Translations under genes and position numbers: made by a program
The notes under the pieces: generated by a model
What the model was told of the DNA's origin: nothing
The model's database searches: none
What the model saw: the letters and a program-made list of their open reading frames with translations, nothing else
From: Branchiostoma floridae
Taxonomy: Eukaryota; Chordata; Leptocardii; Amphioxiformes; Branchiostomatidae
Length of the DNA: 64,000 nucleotides
Assembly: GCF_000003815.2 (NCBI RefSeq)
Contig: NC_049994.1
Location: 12,587,996 to 12,651,995, forward strand
Direction: 5' to 3'
Shown here: positions 33,523-44,369 of the stretch, one piece after another
Position numbering within the stretch: the stretch's first letter is position 1
Layout: every line of letters begins with the position of its first letter

Positions 33523-35095
33523 GTAGCAAACTAGAAATTTAACTGTAACTGTAGGATACAAAGAAGTTTCTTGGTATGGGAGGGGGGTATTTTCCATCTA
33601 AGTGCTCAACCTGTCATAAAATGAAAAAAAGGCTTATTGCAGCAAACTTCTCTCTAATCATGTTTTCAAATTTCTTCCCAATAATTGAAATGTATGCAAC
33701 TGATATGAAAAACGTATTCACCTTTATCGGGACACTTGATGGGAAACTTATTTTGACTCAGAACTTTCATCACCTGCCAGAGGTTCTAGATGTTATTCAG
33801 CTGCCTTCATCATATCAGAACCAAAAATAAATTTTTGAATACAAACATCCACATGTTATTGTTGCGGATGTACAGTACCATGCTGATATGATAGGCTTAC
33901 TATAGATCCATACAAACATTTCACACCTAATATACATATAGAAGTGCTGAACAGAGAACAACCATACCTAACATGGATGTACATTTCTGTTCATACCTGA
34001 AATGGAAATGTTGAATGTCCACAGTACAAATCTTGTGCCTCACTGGCATTTATGTTGTAAAAGCTGGTGTTAATAAAAGATACAATGGTGAACTATTGTG
34101 TATAGATAAGCAAAAAAATATGTTTGAAGTAACCATTAGGAGAAGCTCAAATGAAAGATTAAAAAAATATCATACCATGTCATCTTGCTGTAGTGAAAGA
34201 TAGCTGAAGTGAGTTTAGAAGCTTTTTGAATAATCATGCTATCATGATGTGTTGTACAGTACTTAACAGGGAAAAAGTTGGTCTGGTTAAGGATTAGTTT
34301 TCCAAAGATACTAGATATGTTAGATTGGTGGATTGTTGTGTCAGCATTTTAAGCATTGTTATCTCCAGGATAATTTTTGATTGTACCTCACATTACATCC
34401 TACTTCATGAATACATTAAACTTAAAACTATATGGTTTTACAATAAAATGGTGAAAATTATTTGACTTCTGTAATTTGATTTTTATGTAGGAAAAAATAT
34501 TTTGTTTAGCAAACATACTTTAAAGTTCATCATTTCAATACTTTCCAACATGATTACTTTTTGAATGAATTTCACTGTAACCTTAATGACCTTAATTATA
34601 ATGTGGGGCTGGTGTACTTTAATCTGGCAGTGTACTTATAATTAAATTCGTCATACTTGCAGCAGCAAGACACAAAACAACATAAACTTGAAACAAAAAG
34701 ACCATTCCCTTTGCTGGTTCATTGCAATCATTCAGCAATGGTTTTGAAATACATTTTATAGCTGTGAGTCAAAGATCGGGTCATATAAAGTGCTTTGAAC
34801 TTGGCGGAGTTGAAAGGTATCAAGACAAGATGCTTTGCGATCCTAAGGGGAGTCTCTAATAGGGAGTTCGTGTATCCGGTGTAAATGCGCTTGGGGAAAT
34901 ATCTTTAAGAATGTCAATTCCTCCGATACATTTTCTAATTTTCAGATTACTGTACAGTACAAGAATATCACTAATTGTTTCCTTTTAGTATATTTCGCTT
35001 TAATTTAAATGCATGACACTGAAAACCCCCTTCCACGCCCCATACCGGAAGTGTTCGCACACATGGCACTGAGCTGCTGACTCACTTGCTACAAC
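33523..35095. other. hibadh 3' UTR and hibadh-psmd10 intergenic region
   Basis: A poly(A) signal AATAAA is at 33826-33831, about 300 bp after the hibadh stop; other AATAAA matches are at 34073 and 34441. The rest is AT-rich without exons or recognisable repeats. The last 200 bp should hold the psmd10 promoter; no TATA box is clear. Confidence 0.45.
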
Positions 35096-35794
35096 ATGGC
35101 CGCCGTGAACGGTTCGCAAACCGTGTCTGATGTAGAAGTCTGTAACCTGGCCTTCCAAGGCAACGCTGGCCGTCTGAAGGAGAAAATCACGGAGAACAGA
35201 AACTTGGTGAACGTTACAGACCAGGACCGACGCATCCCTCTTCACTGGGCGGCGTCCGCGGGGCAGAAAGAGGTGGTCGACTTGCTGTTGGAATATCAAG
35301 CCGACGTCCAGGCTCGAGACGATGTCAACTGGACGCCTCTACACATCGCAGCCTCTGCTGGTCACCGGGATATCTGCACGGCTTTCATCGCACACGGGGC
35401 GCAAGTCAACGCCGTCAACAACACCGGACAGACTCCACTGCACTACGCCTCCTCACGCAACAGGATTGAGATCGCCGACAGCTTGCTGACCCAAGGCGCT
35501 GACCCCAACGCTGCTGACCAGTACGGGGCAACGCCACTTCACCGTGCAGCGTCCAGAGGGAACGTGAGAGTTCTGACCATGCTGCTTGACCATCAGGGTC
35601 AGGTCAATGCCAAGGATGGCCAAGGAAACACCCCCTTGCACCTAGCGTGCGAAGAGAACTTGCCCGAGGTCGCCAAGTTGCTGGTTGAGAACCACGCGAG
35701 TCTTCACGTCAAGAACAAAGAGGAGCGCACCCCTCTGGATCTCGCAGAAAAGTCTTTTGGAAGGTTGCTAGAAAGAATGAGTAATGAACAATAG
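35096..35794 (+). CDS. psmd10: Gankyrin / 26S proteasome non-ATPase subunit 10 (single exon)
   Basis: Gankyrin is an assembly chaperone of the 26S proteasome base (it holds the Rpt3 ATPase) and in vertebrates binds CDK4, Rb and MDM2. The 232-aa product (human 226) consists of about seven ankyrin repeats from residue 12 to the end: DQDRRIPLHWAASAGQKEVV, NWTPLHIAASAGHRDI, GQTPLHYASSRNRIEI, GATPLHRAASRGNVRV and GNTPLHLACEENLPEV. The Rb-binding LxCxE motif is present as LACEE (183-187). The start ATG is in a strong context (acaacATGG). Human and other animal genes have several introns, while this frame is uninterrupted, so the copy may come from an old retroposition or wholesale intron loss. There are no disabling changes. 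AATAAA at 36171-36176 is a likely poly(A) signal. Confidence 0.96.
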   Translation: MAAVNGSQTVSDVEVCNLAFQGNAGRLKEKITENRNLVNVTDQDRRIPLHWAASAGQKEVVDLLLEYQADVQARDDVNWTPLHIAASAGHRDICTAFIAHGAQVNAVNNTGQTPLHYASSRNRIEIADSLLTQGADPNAADQYGATPLHRAASRGNVRVLTMLLDHQGQVNAKDGQGNTPLHLACEENLPEVAKLLVENHASLHVKNKEERTPLDLAEKSFGRLLERMSNEQ

Positions 35795-38175
35795 GAACTT
35801 GTTGCCATACTAGTCCCGGATTTTTGCCATCGCATTGAACTTGTTTACATCAATTTGGCAATTAGACTGGTGTTTCAATATTTGTTATCATTCCCTTCTG
35901 TATTGAAGTTCACGTTATATGATTCTTCTTTCATACAGTATAATTCCAATCAAACTGTTCCGACATGGGTAGCAAACATGTAACGTTAACTAGTTACAAT
36001 GTAGATTATCAAAGTGGCAAACAAAGAAAACAACAACAACATGTTAAGCTACTAGAAGCAAATGGCCAGCAACTCTACATCTACATCACAGCAAAGAAAT
36101 AAGGTTCATTTCTGTATCGAGAAGCCTTTTGATTATCTAACGTTACCCTCTGGATGCAAAGATGGGATGCAATAAATGAGTTTGATCTTATGAATGTCTT
36201 TGATGTCTGTATATGCATATAGTTGTATATAGTTAAGAGATGGTAATAATAGGCACAAACAAGATCAAACAACGCTCTGAAGTTGACCATGTACGTCTCT
36301 GAGTAAATGCTCCGCTTTAGCTAAAACAGTTGCAAGTTCGCTACGGATTAGTTACTTGGAATGACATACCCATTTGCCCACGACTTGTGGGAGATTATAA
36401 TACAACCGTACTTGAATTCAGAATAGCTTGCGGACACTTAAGAAGAAAAATGGTTCGTCAATTCAGGCGCCAATTGCGCTTTACATTTGAGACTTTTGAT
36501 TAAATACTGAAAAAATCAGTTATGATTTTCGAAGTACGTTTGGAATTCACCGAATTCGCTTTGAATTTGAGCGGTCTGGTTCGCGACGTGGGGCAATGAA
36601 TCACGTTCTACGTAAGAAGGTATGCAGGTCTCTGTTGAACGATGAACCTCAATCATAACGCTAACATGTTGTCCAACGTTACCTGACGTTACGTTACGTT
36701 AAGCTCCAAGCAGAGGTGCAAAGGCACGGTCGACCGTACACGAAGGCCAACTTTTTGGGTTAACCTAGTCCTTTGACATCACCGGGTCGCTGGGGGGAAA
36801 GGTAGACATGGACCAAAGAACTGTTTCCAGGCTCGTCTCTCTCTCACTGTAGTTATTCATTCGATCAGGTTTAGGGACGTCCACTCTGTCATAATTTTCT
36901 GCAAATCCCTGCATCATATTCAATTCCTAGCGGCAAGTGTCCTGCTAGTGTATGTGCAGTACTGCAAAGTTCCAGTAGGCAGCGCTCGTGATCAGGCCTT
37001 CGAACCTGCGCGATGACTCACGGGATAGCAGTCTGAGCTGTGACGAGACAGGGTGACAACCCAGAAGATTGTTGCGGTCTTGGGAGCTGTAAAAACGGCA
37101 GTTTTTCACTCAAATTTAGACTCCGGTGGGTACCTATCGACTTGTAGAATGTTAATGATGATATATAGATATGATTCATGTACAGAAAGGGGTTTTAGGC
37201 TTCGCAAATGACTCTGGATCGCCTCCGAACTGGGTTGCTGTCAGGAAGACCTCGACTGAAAAACAGACATGGCCGCTCTAGCTCAGTGGGGGCGAATTTT
37301 TGTGTCTCAGAGTTCACTGCCTGCTACTTTACAGCCTGTTTTAAATGTTTTCAAGGATGGTGTTGTGTATTGGTGGTGTGGGTTTGGTGCTGGTTGCATC
37401 ATTAATGTCTCTTGCACCTTCTAGCTTGAATTATGAGAATGTTTTTGTGAGTCTTTTAGTGTGTGTTTAGAGCAACATATCGAAACCACAGTATAGTAGA
37501 GAAACATCAGAGAAGAGGGAAAGCTTTGTTGTGTTGAAGTCTTTCTTCCAGTACGATTGCATACTCGTCTTCCTGAGCTAAAGATGAATATATAGACAGG
37601 TGTGCACCTCACCTGTTACCTGTCACACACATCACACTTACCAGGGGGCAGCATTCTGGAATTATGATGGGAGCAATCAGATTTGGTCAGAAGTACATGA
37701 GCCTGGATTGCTCAAAATAAACCCAGTTTTCCAGGTAGGCTTCTCTGACAATCACAGGTGAGAGACTTCTGTGAGTATCAGACAAGCTAGGCTGTCAGAA
37801 AATGTTGTGCTACCCCAACATCTGCTTGGAGATCATACATTGCATAGAATTTTAGTAGCTGTTTAGTTACTAACTGTAACGTTATCTCCCCTTATTTTGT
37901 TCCCTCTCTGGGTTTCTTAGCATGGCCAAAAGTAGTATGAATTTGGAAAGGTTTACGGTGTTCTAAGTCTTACATTCGCCTCTGAAAAACTGTTGATTTT
38001 CACTATGCTATTAGGTGCAGCGAGCTCAAATGTTTTGTGCAACATGTGACTCATTTTTAGTCATATTGCCTGGCCAGTGGCCTACATTCTTTTAGCTCAC
38101 CAAATGGCAAGTTGTATATGCTGCTTTCAGCTGGGAATTTGGGGGAACGTTAATATGCCAGTAATGAAAAAATCT

Positions 38176-38284
38176 TATCCTGGATACCAGACCCCATCTT
38201 GATCTCAAAAATATCTATCATGAATCATGTGTTATAGATATATAGATATTCTTGAGATTGGGCTGGGGTTTGGTATCCAGGCTA
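38176..38284. mobile_element. TAGCC-family foldback element, copy C
   Basis: The left arm TATCCTGGATACCAGACCCC and following (atcttgatctcaaaaatatctat) pair with the right arm (atagatattcttgagat, then GGGGTTTGGTATCCAGGCTA), about 48 bp per arm. The flanks gaaaaaatct and gaagaactct match at 8 of 10 positions, suggesting an aged duplication. Confidence 0.6.
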
Positions 38285-38819
38285 GAAGAACTCTCAGAGT
38301 TCTGTGTCTATCCTTCTGTCCCTGGACAAGCAAAAATTCCAACCATTCTGTGCCGATTGAAGGATGAAAATTGAAACTTTATGACATTGTTGAGATTTCT
38401 TGTGCCTTTGACATTTAGATACACTGACAGCTCTTTGCTCTGTCGAACAAAACTTACGATACGGACGGAGAAAAAATCAAGGGCTGGAAGAAGTCTTGCC
38501 TTTAGAATATAAAACATACAATATCTGTTGTCACATGGTGTGGTGTAGTGACCCATTTTTGGTCTTAATTCGGAAACTGCTTTTGAGAAGAATGTCAGAT
38601 TCAAAGTCTGAGTGTCAAATATAGGGAATTCCATTTGAGAGACTGCAAGCTTTGCCTGTAACCTTTTAACCCTTGACCTTCTTCTATAGAACTTCTTAGA
38701 AGTGTCTTGGCAACTAGGCCATCTCAGCTTGCACAACCTTTGACCAGATCAAACACTTTCATTGTCAGAAATCTTTAAAAGTTTTCATGCATACTCTGTT
38801 TTGCCAAACTGCCTGTACC

Positions 38820-38854
38820 CAAGGAGGTTAAAAAAATCCTTTTTAACCTCCTTG
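38820..38854. mobile_element. CAAGG palindromic micro-element, copy 2
   Basis: CAAGGAGGTTAAAAA and its inverse TTTTTAACCTCCTTG enclose a few bases. The flanks CTGTACC (38813-38819) and CTGTACT (38855-38861) agree at 6 of 7 positions. Confidence 0.7.
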
Positions 38855-40674
38855 CTGTACTTAAACAATGGTCCAGATGGAGTCAATACTGGAATAGGGT
38901 TCATGTCAGGTTAGAAGAGTCTGCTTGAGGTACTTAAATTTGGGACAGACTCAGATAGTTCAAGGGTAGATGTAAAAAAGGTGAAGCATGTTGAACCTCA
39001 AAGTCAGACTGAGGAGGAATCATGACACTTCTTTGTTAACTATTAGTGCAATGCAGCTTTCCTATATGGCTCATGTACAAGTGAAGACAATTCAACCTAT
39101 ACAACTGGGTGAGAAATTCATTAAAGATTACTGGTACTAGTACAGTGGTACTTCTGTATGTTTTTGAGTGAAATCCATCACTCATCTTACACTTCACTAA
39201 AGAACAGTGACACATGTCGAATGAAATGTCCAGAAATAATCTTCAAATCTTTCGTCCATTTGTAGAAATTGAATTGTCCTTAGATTTTGTTGTTTACCTG
39301 GATCTTTGACCTTCATCAACGAGTCCTTGGTACCGCTTACCCTTTGACCTCAGCATAGAGCCATCATCAAAGTTCAGCCCTGCACCCCAGGCTATGTCAA
39401 GGTCATGTCCACCAGCACTCCAGGGTGTCAACAGTTGTTTTCAATCGGCAGCTAGCCTTAAGAAATAGCTAGCAGCTGTATTGTGAAGCACCATTCTTTA
39501 TGGCGATCAAAGGAATGAAAGCAGGATGGTGTTAAACCTGGTAGACATGGCTTTTGGTAACCTCTCTCGTTTTTTTGTTCTTTTTATCAGCACTGGTATG
39601 TGTATAGCACCAGAGATCTAGCCATATGTTTAACAAGTGAAAACATTGAGCCATAGGTTACTACGGGTTATTGTACCCAGGCTACAGAGTTTGACATACT
39701 TTTTTTAAAGCCAGGTTGTGCAAAAACGTATTCCATCACCATTTCAATTTGCCAGGCCACAGTTCCAGTTGGGCAAACTGGTAAATACTTGTATAGGGCC
39801 AGGCACCAAAACAAGGTTCTAATCTAAGGTTGAGGTATAGATTGTTTTTAATCCCTTCTGTTTCCTAAACTTGTCATCCATGATTTCCACCAAGCAAAAA
39901 TCGGTTGTACTGCAAAACTATGTTTCAGTACATGTATTTTGAACCCTCTCAAAGAGCACTTATGACTATTCGCAACTTCACAAGGCTTCTCCCTGCACAG
40001 CTTTTTTCCTGATCCATCCCATGCTATGGTAGAGTGAAGTAGGTGGCAATGAAGTCACTACAAACGAACACAAGTACCTGTTCAGTACTCTTGACCCAGG
40101 AGGAAACTGATTGTGCACCACTTCGGCTCTCTGGTTACATGATTTCTGAATGAAGAATCAGTCATGTGGGGCGAAGAATCACTGAGGCAGGATTTTATTT
40201 AAAATTCTGACGAAGGTGAAGGTTTGTGACATACAATGATTGTCATAAGGTACAGATAAAAACAAAATAGAATTGAAAACATGTCCACAAGGGTGTAAAA
40301 AGTATCATGCACAAAACTAAATGTTTGGTGCCACAAAGACCTTTTCAACCCTTTCATGTATGGTTTTAACGTATATAAATACTGCTGCTCCACAAAGTGT
40401 AGGTAGTTACATTTATGAAAAGAGTGGTGAAGATAACATATTTACTTTCAGCATAGTCATAAGTCGGGAAACAATTATCTTTACATTTGCTTGTAGTTTT
40501 ACACACTCCTGTATTGCATGTAGTTAGATATTTAATAAGCCATAAGTTAAGCTATAGAACTGTAGTTATGTAGATGCCATACTTTAGATGCCATACTTTG
40601 TACCTTGTACAATTGTTGTGCAATAAAGTTATTATGTTTTACATCATGTCTTTTATGACTCCAGGTGTTTGAAG

Positions 40675-43600
40675 ATGAGCCGACAGACGATAAGCGGGAA
40701 GCCGAACCGGCACACGCCCACGAGCAGCGCCACATCGACCCAGGACCTGGCGGGGCTGTTTGAGTGTCCGGTGTGCTTCGACTACGTCCTCCCCCCCATC
40801 CTACAGTGCCAGAGTGGACATCTGGTGTGTTCCAGCTGCAGACCTAAACTCTCATGCTGTCCAACATGCAGAGGACCACTGGGTAGGGGGCCTTGGATTT
40901 TTTGTATTGTTTATTCTGGTATTTTGATGAACAAGACAAGTGAATAGGAAGTCTTGGACTTCTTTCCCTCTTTTCATAAATATTGCTTTCAGATTGTAGT
41001 GTTCAAATATGCAAAATACCAGAGGGTCAAAGGCAACGATCAGCACCCGCTTCCACTAGATGGCAATTTACCACTGAACCACCAAACATATGACAAGTTG
41101 CACATGGAATTTTATGGATAAAGAGCTTATCTTTTTTGGTTTCTTGTCTTATTTAGATCATATTCCAATTATAAAATCACGCAAATTTTGGGTTCAACGG
41201 TTGTTGATTATGGTTGCAGCAATTACTGTCAATTACCATGGATGATTGTTTAAAAGTGGCTTTTCTATGGTGGTTATCATCATCAAATTATCAAGGTTTT
41301 TATTATTAAATATAAGACTTAGAGGCATATGAATTGTTTTCATAATCGTTGTTCTTGATGCCACCGTTTCCACCTTCTGTAAACTGTAAGTTGCCTTTTT
41401 GCTACTTTACAATTGCTCATGTTTTCACATGTTCTTCTTGTACTTCTAGGCAACATCAGAAACCTGGCCATGGAGAAGGTAGCGAGCACAGTCATGTTCC
41501 CCTGCAAGTACGCGTCGGCAGGGTGTCCTGTTACATTGTTGCACACAGGTAAGGTCACAGGTCAGCAGTAGGATGATGCATTCTTGGCAACACCACAAGG
41601 GCTTAGCCTTTATTGGTCCTTACTCCATTGTATTTGGATTGGATTTACAGGGCTGGAAATACCACATGCATGTGCAGGTAAAATTGGAGCTGTGCAGGTA
41701 TTTCTGATGTCTACCTGCACTTAACCTGCACTGGTCCATGTACTGGGTTTTATACATACTGTAATTCACTTTATCTTCACGGTACCAAATTTTCACGGTC
41801 TGAGAAAATTGAACTTGTTCTCGGAACTAAATGTTCACTGTCGAGGCAAGTGCGCATGAAAAAAGTCTGTGAATTATTTTTTATCGGTAATGATAAGTTC
41901 ACGTTAAAGTCGTCACCGTGAAAACCGTGAACATAACATTACAGTGAAAAAATCAGGAATTACAGTAAATGTCCTGTGATGTAGGTGCATGTGGATTGTT
42001 ATTAACTGCACTGACTGTTACCATCTATGAAGTATAAGAAAAAATGAATGAATTTGGTATGATCCATACTTAAATAAATTCAAAGTGGTGCAGGTAATTT
42101 TAATGTTACCTGCAAGCCCTGATTTATGATAAAAGAAATAACTCAATTTTGTGTTGTACACTTAAAATGTGTATGGAAGACATGTATTCATTTTGTATCA
42201 AAATATGTATCCTCAATACTGTAATAGAAAGGATATGGTCTGGCTGTATGTCTGGATGACTTACTTGAATGTCACAGAATCCGTCTGTGGTAAGTTGATA
42301 AGTTCTAAAGCCACTGTTTCTGCTTTCACTTGTATTCTTCAGAAACAACACTAGAGCTGTAAAATTCATCTTTTTAACTTTCATCTAGCCAAAGGATTCG
42401 TCTGCTATGCTTAGTCTTGACTTGTTATGCAGGTAGTCTCATACTCTGATTTAGAAATAGGACAATCGATACATGTATTGATGGTTGTTTTTCTCCCCTA
42501 ACAGAAAAGCCAGACCACGAGGAGATCTGTGACTTCAGACCGTACTCGTGCCCGTGTCCGGGGTCCTCCTGTAAGTGGCAGGGTTCACTGGACGCAGTCA
42601 TGCCACACCTGACACACGCACACAAGTCCATAACAACACTACAAGGTTAGTCACTGTTTCCTTTTTTACCTAACTCTTGTGTGGTACTGTTTTTGGTTCG
42701 CCTGCTTGTCTGTATGGGATCATGTGGTGTAATTAGCTCAGGAGAAATTGTTTGGCTCTGGAATAGGTTCTGGGTTCGAAATTTTAAGGGTTAAGGCACA
42801 TAACAATACTTTCCTTACTTCACTCAGGTGAAAATGAGTACCTATCTTCGGTTAGGATCGTCCCTCAGATAAGACGTAAAAAGGAGGTATTCCGTACACC
42901 ACTTACTTACTTTCTAATTAGCCTTCAGGCATGATCGCTTGCAATAAAGTTGTTATAATTATTATGTGAATTAAGAACCCCTATCAAACATTTCCACACC
43001 TGTTCCCTACAGGAGAGGACATCGTGTTCCTGGCCACAGACATCAACCTGCCTGGGGCTGTGGACTGGGTCATGATGCAGTCCTGCTTCGGACACAACTT
43101 CATGTTAGTCCTGGAGAAACAGGAGAAGTATGATGGGCACCAGCAGTTCTTCGCTATCGTACAGCTAATAGGTACCAGAAAACAGGCTGAGAACTTTGCC
43201 TACAGGTAACTACCACCAGCAGTTCTTCGCTATCGTACAGCTAATAGGTACCAGAAAACAGGCCGAGAACTTTGCCTACAGGTAACTACATGTACTACCA
43301 GTAGTTCTTTGCTATCGTACAGATAATTATAGGTACCAGAAAACAGGCCGAGAACTTCGCCTACAGGTAACTACCACCAGCAGTTCTTCGCTATCGTACA
43401 GCTAATTATAGGTACCAGAAAACAGGCCGAGAACTTTGCCTACAGGTAACTACCACCAGCAGTTCTTCGCTATCGTACAGCTAATAGGTACCAGAAAACA
43501 GGCTGAGAACTTTGCCTACAGGTAACTACCACCAGCAGTTCTTCGCTATCGTACAGCTAATTATAGGTACCAGAAAACAGGCCGAGAACTTTGCCTACAG

Positions 43601-44369
43601 GTAACTACATGTACTACCTGTAGTTCTTCGCTATCGTACAGCTATTAGGTACCAGAAAACAGGCCGAGAACTTTGCCTACAGGTAACTACACGTACTACC
43701 TGTAGTTCTTCGCTATCGTACAGCTATTAGGTACCAGAAAACAGGCCGAGAACTGTACTGCATCCTCATTCTCTTACCACACACCCCTATACCCAGGGGA
43801 CAGATTTTCTGACAAGCATAGTATTTTGATTCACCAGGTATGCTACTTCTTTGATGTCTTCAACTGTATCCTCTCTGGCAGTAATCCCCCTTAAGAAGCA
43901 TTAAAATGCAGTTCTTCACTATCGTGCAGCTAATAGGTACCAGAAAACAGGCCAAGAACTTTGCCTACAGGTGACTACCACTAGCGGTTGGTTGTTTTGC
44001 AGCATGTTGTATTAGCTATGCCATGGGTTATGTAGTTGGGTAACTTGGAAAAGGTTCAGTAAGACAGAGAGATCACTGAAAAAAACCTCAAACATAAACC
44101 ACTGCAACTCTCAAGTTTTTCTGCAGTCATCAACTCAGGTGGATGTGTACCCATATCACCATGGTAACCACGATTGTCCTTCCCCTTCCAGACTGGAGTT
44201 GAACGGCCACCGGCGAAGACTGACATGGGAAGCCACGCCCAGGTCAATCCACGAGGGCGTGGCGTCCGCCATCAGCAGTAGCGACTGCCTGGTGTTCGAC
44301 ACCAACATCGCCAGACTCTTCGCAGATAACGGGAACCTAGGAATCAATGTCACCATCTCTACCTGCTGA
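40675..44369 (+). CDS. siah: SIAH-type RING E3 ubiquitin ligase (5 coding exons)
   Basis: SIAH (seven in absentia homolog) transfers ubiquitin from an E2 to substrates that bind its TRAF-like domain. Exons: 40665-40882 (ATG at 40675), 41450-41548, 42505-42645, 43013-43205, 44192-44369; 819 nt, 272 aa (human SIAH1 282). The RING domain occupies about 31-66: [40 protein letters not shown], with all eight zinc ligands. Two SIAH zinc fingers follow ([30 protein letters not shown]). The substrate-binding domain includes [40 protein letters not shown] and [12 protein letters not shown] at the end. MSRQ at the start matches the SIAH1 N-terminus; the upstream in-frame TTG is not a start. Exon 4 is followed by a minisatellite built from its own 3' end. 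Confidence 0.97.
41757..41967. mobile_element. Diverged TACTGTAA-ended MITE-like element
   Basis: It starts TACTGTAATTCACTTTATC and ends GGAATTACAGTA; inner phrases ttttcacggtctgag and ccgtgaaaaccgtgaac form imperfect inverse arms. It lies in SIAH intron 2. Confidence 0.5.
42735..42905 (+). mobile_element. Decayed SINE fragment
   Basis: gggttcgaa, gttaaggcacataac, ctcaggtgaaaatgagtacc and ggatcgtccctcagataagacgt follow the order of the SINE at 17787-18220 at clearly lower identity. It lies in SIAH intron 3. Confidence 0.5.
43138..43760 (+). repeat. 74-82 bp minisatellite built from the SIAH exon 4 end and its donor
   Basis: The last ~68 bp of exon 4 plus the first bases of the intron (from caccagcagttcttcgctat through tttgcctacaggtaactac) are repeated. 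Counting the exon itself there are eight units to 43760, with an isolated ninth at about 43909-43983. Two unit types alternate, one with gctaatagg and one with gctaattatagg. Most units keep the tacag|gtaact donor. Reading through the first donor gives an immediate TAA. Confidence 0.9.

Larger units (their letters stand above)
35795..40664. other. psmd10 3' UTR and 5' flank or intron of the SIAH gene
   Basis: There is no recognisable coding exon. A GC-richer stretch around 36960-37135 ends in actccggtgg|gtaccta, which could be a non-coding first exon of the SIAH gene with its donor, since the first coding exon at 40665 begins with an acceptor. Foldback elements at 38176-38284 and 38820-38854 are listed separately. 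The 142-codon minus frame at 38308-38736 shows no domain and is probably chance. Confidence 0.4.

Noticed and set aside
38308-38736. 142-codon minus frame in the SIAH upstream region
   Set aside because: No domain and no supporting splice sites; chance length in AT-rich DNA.
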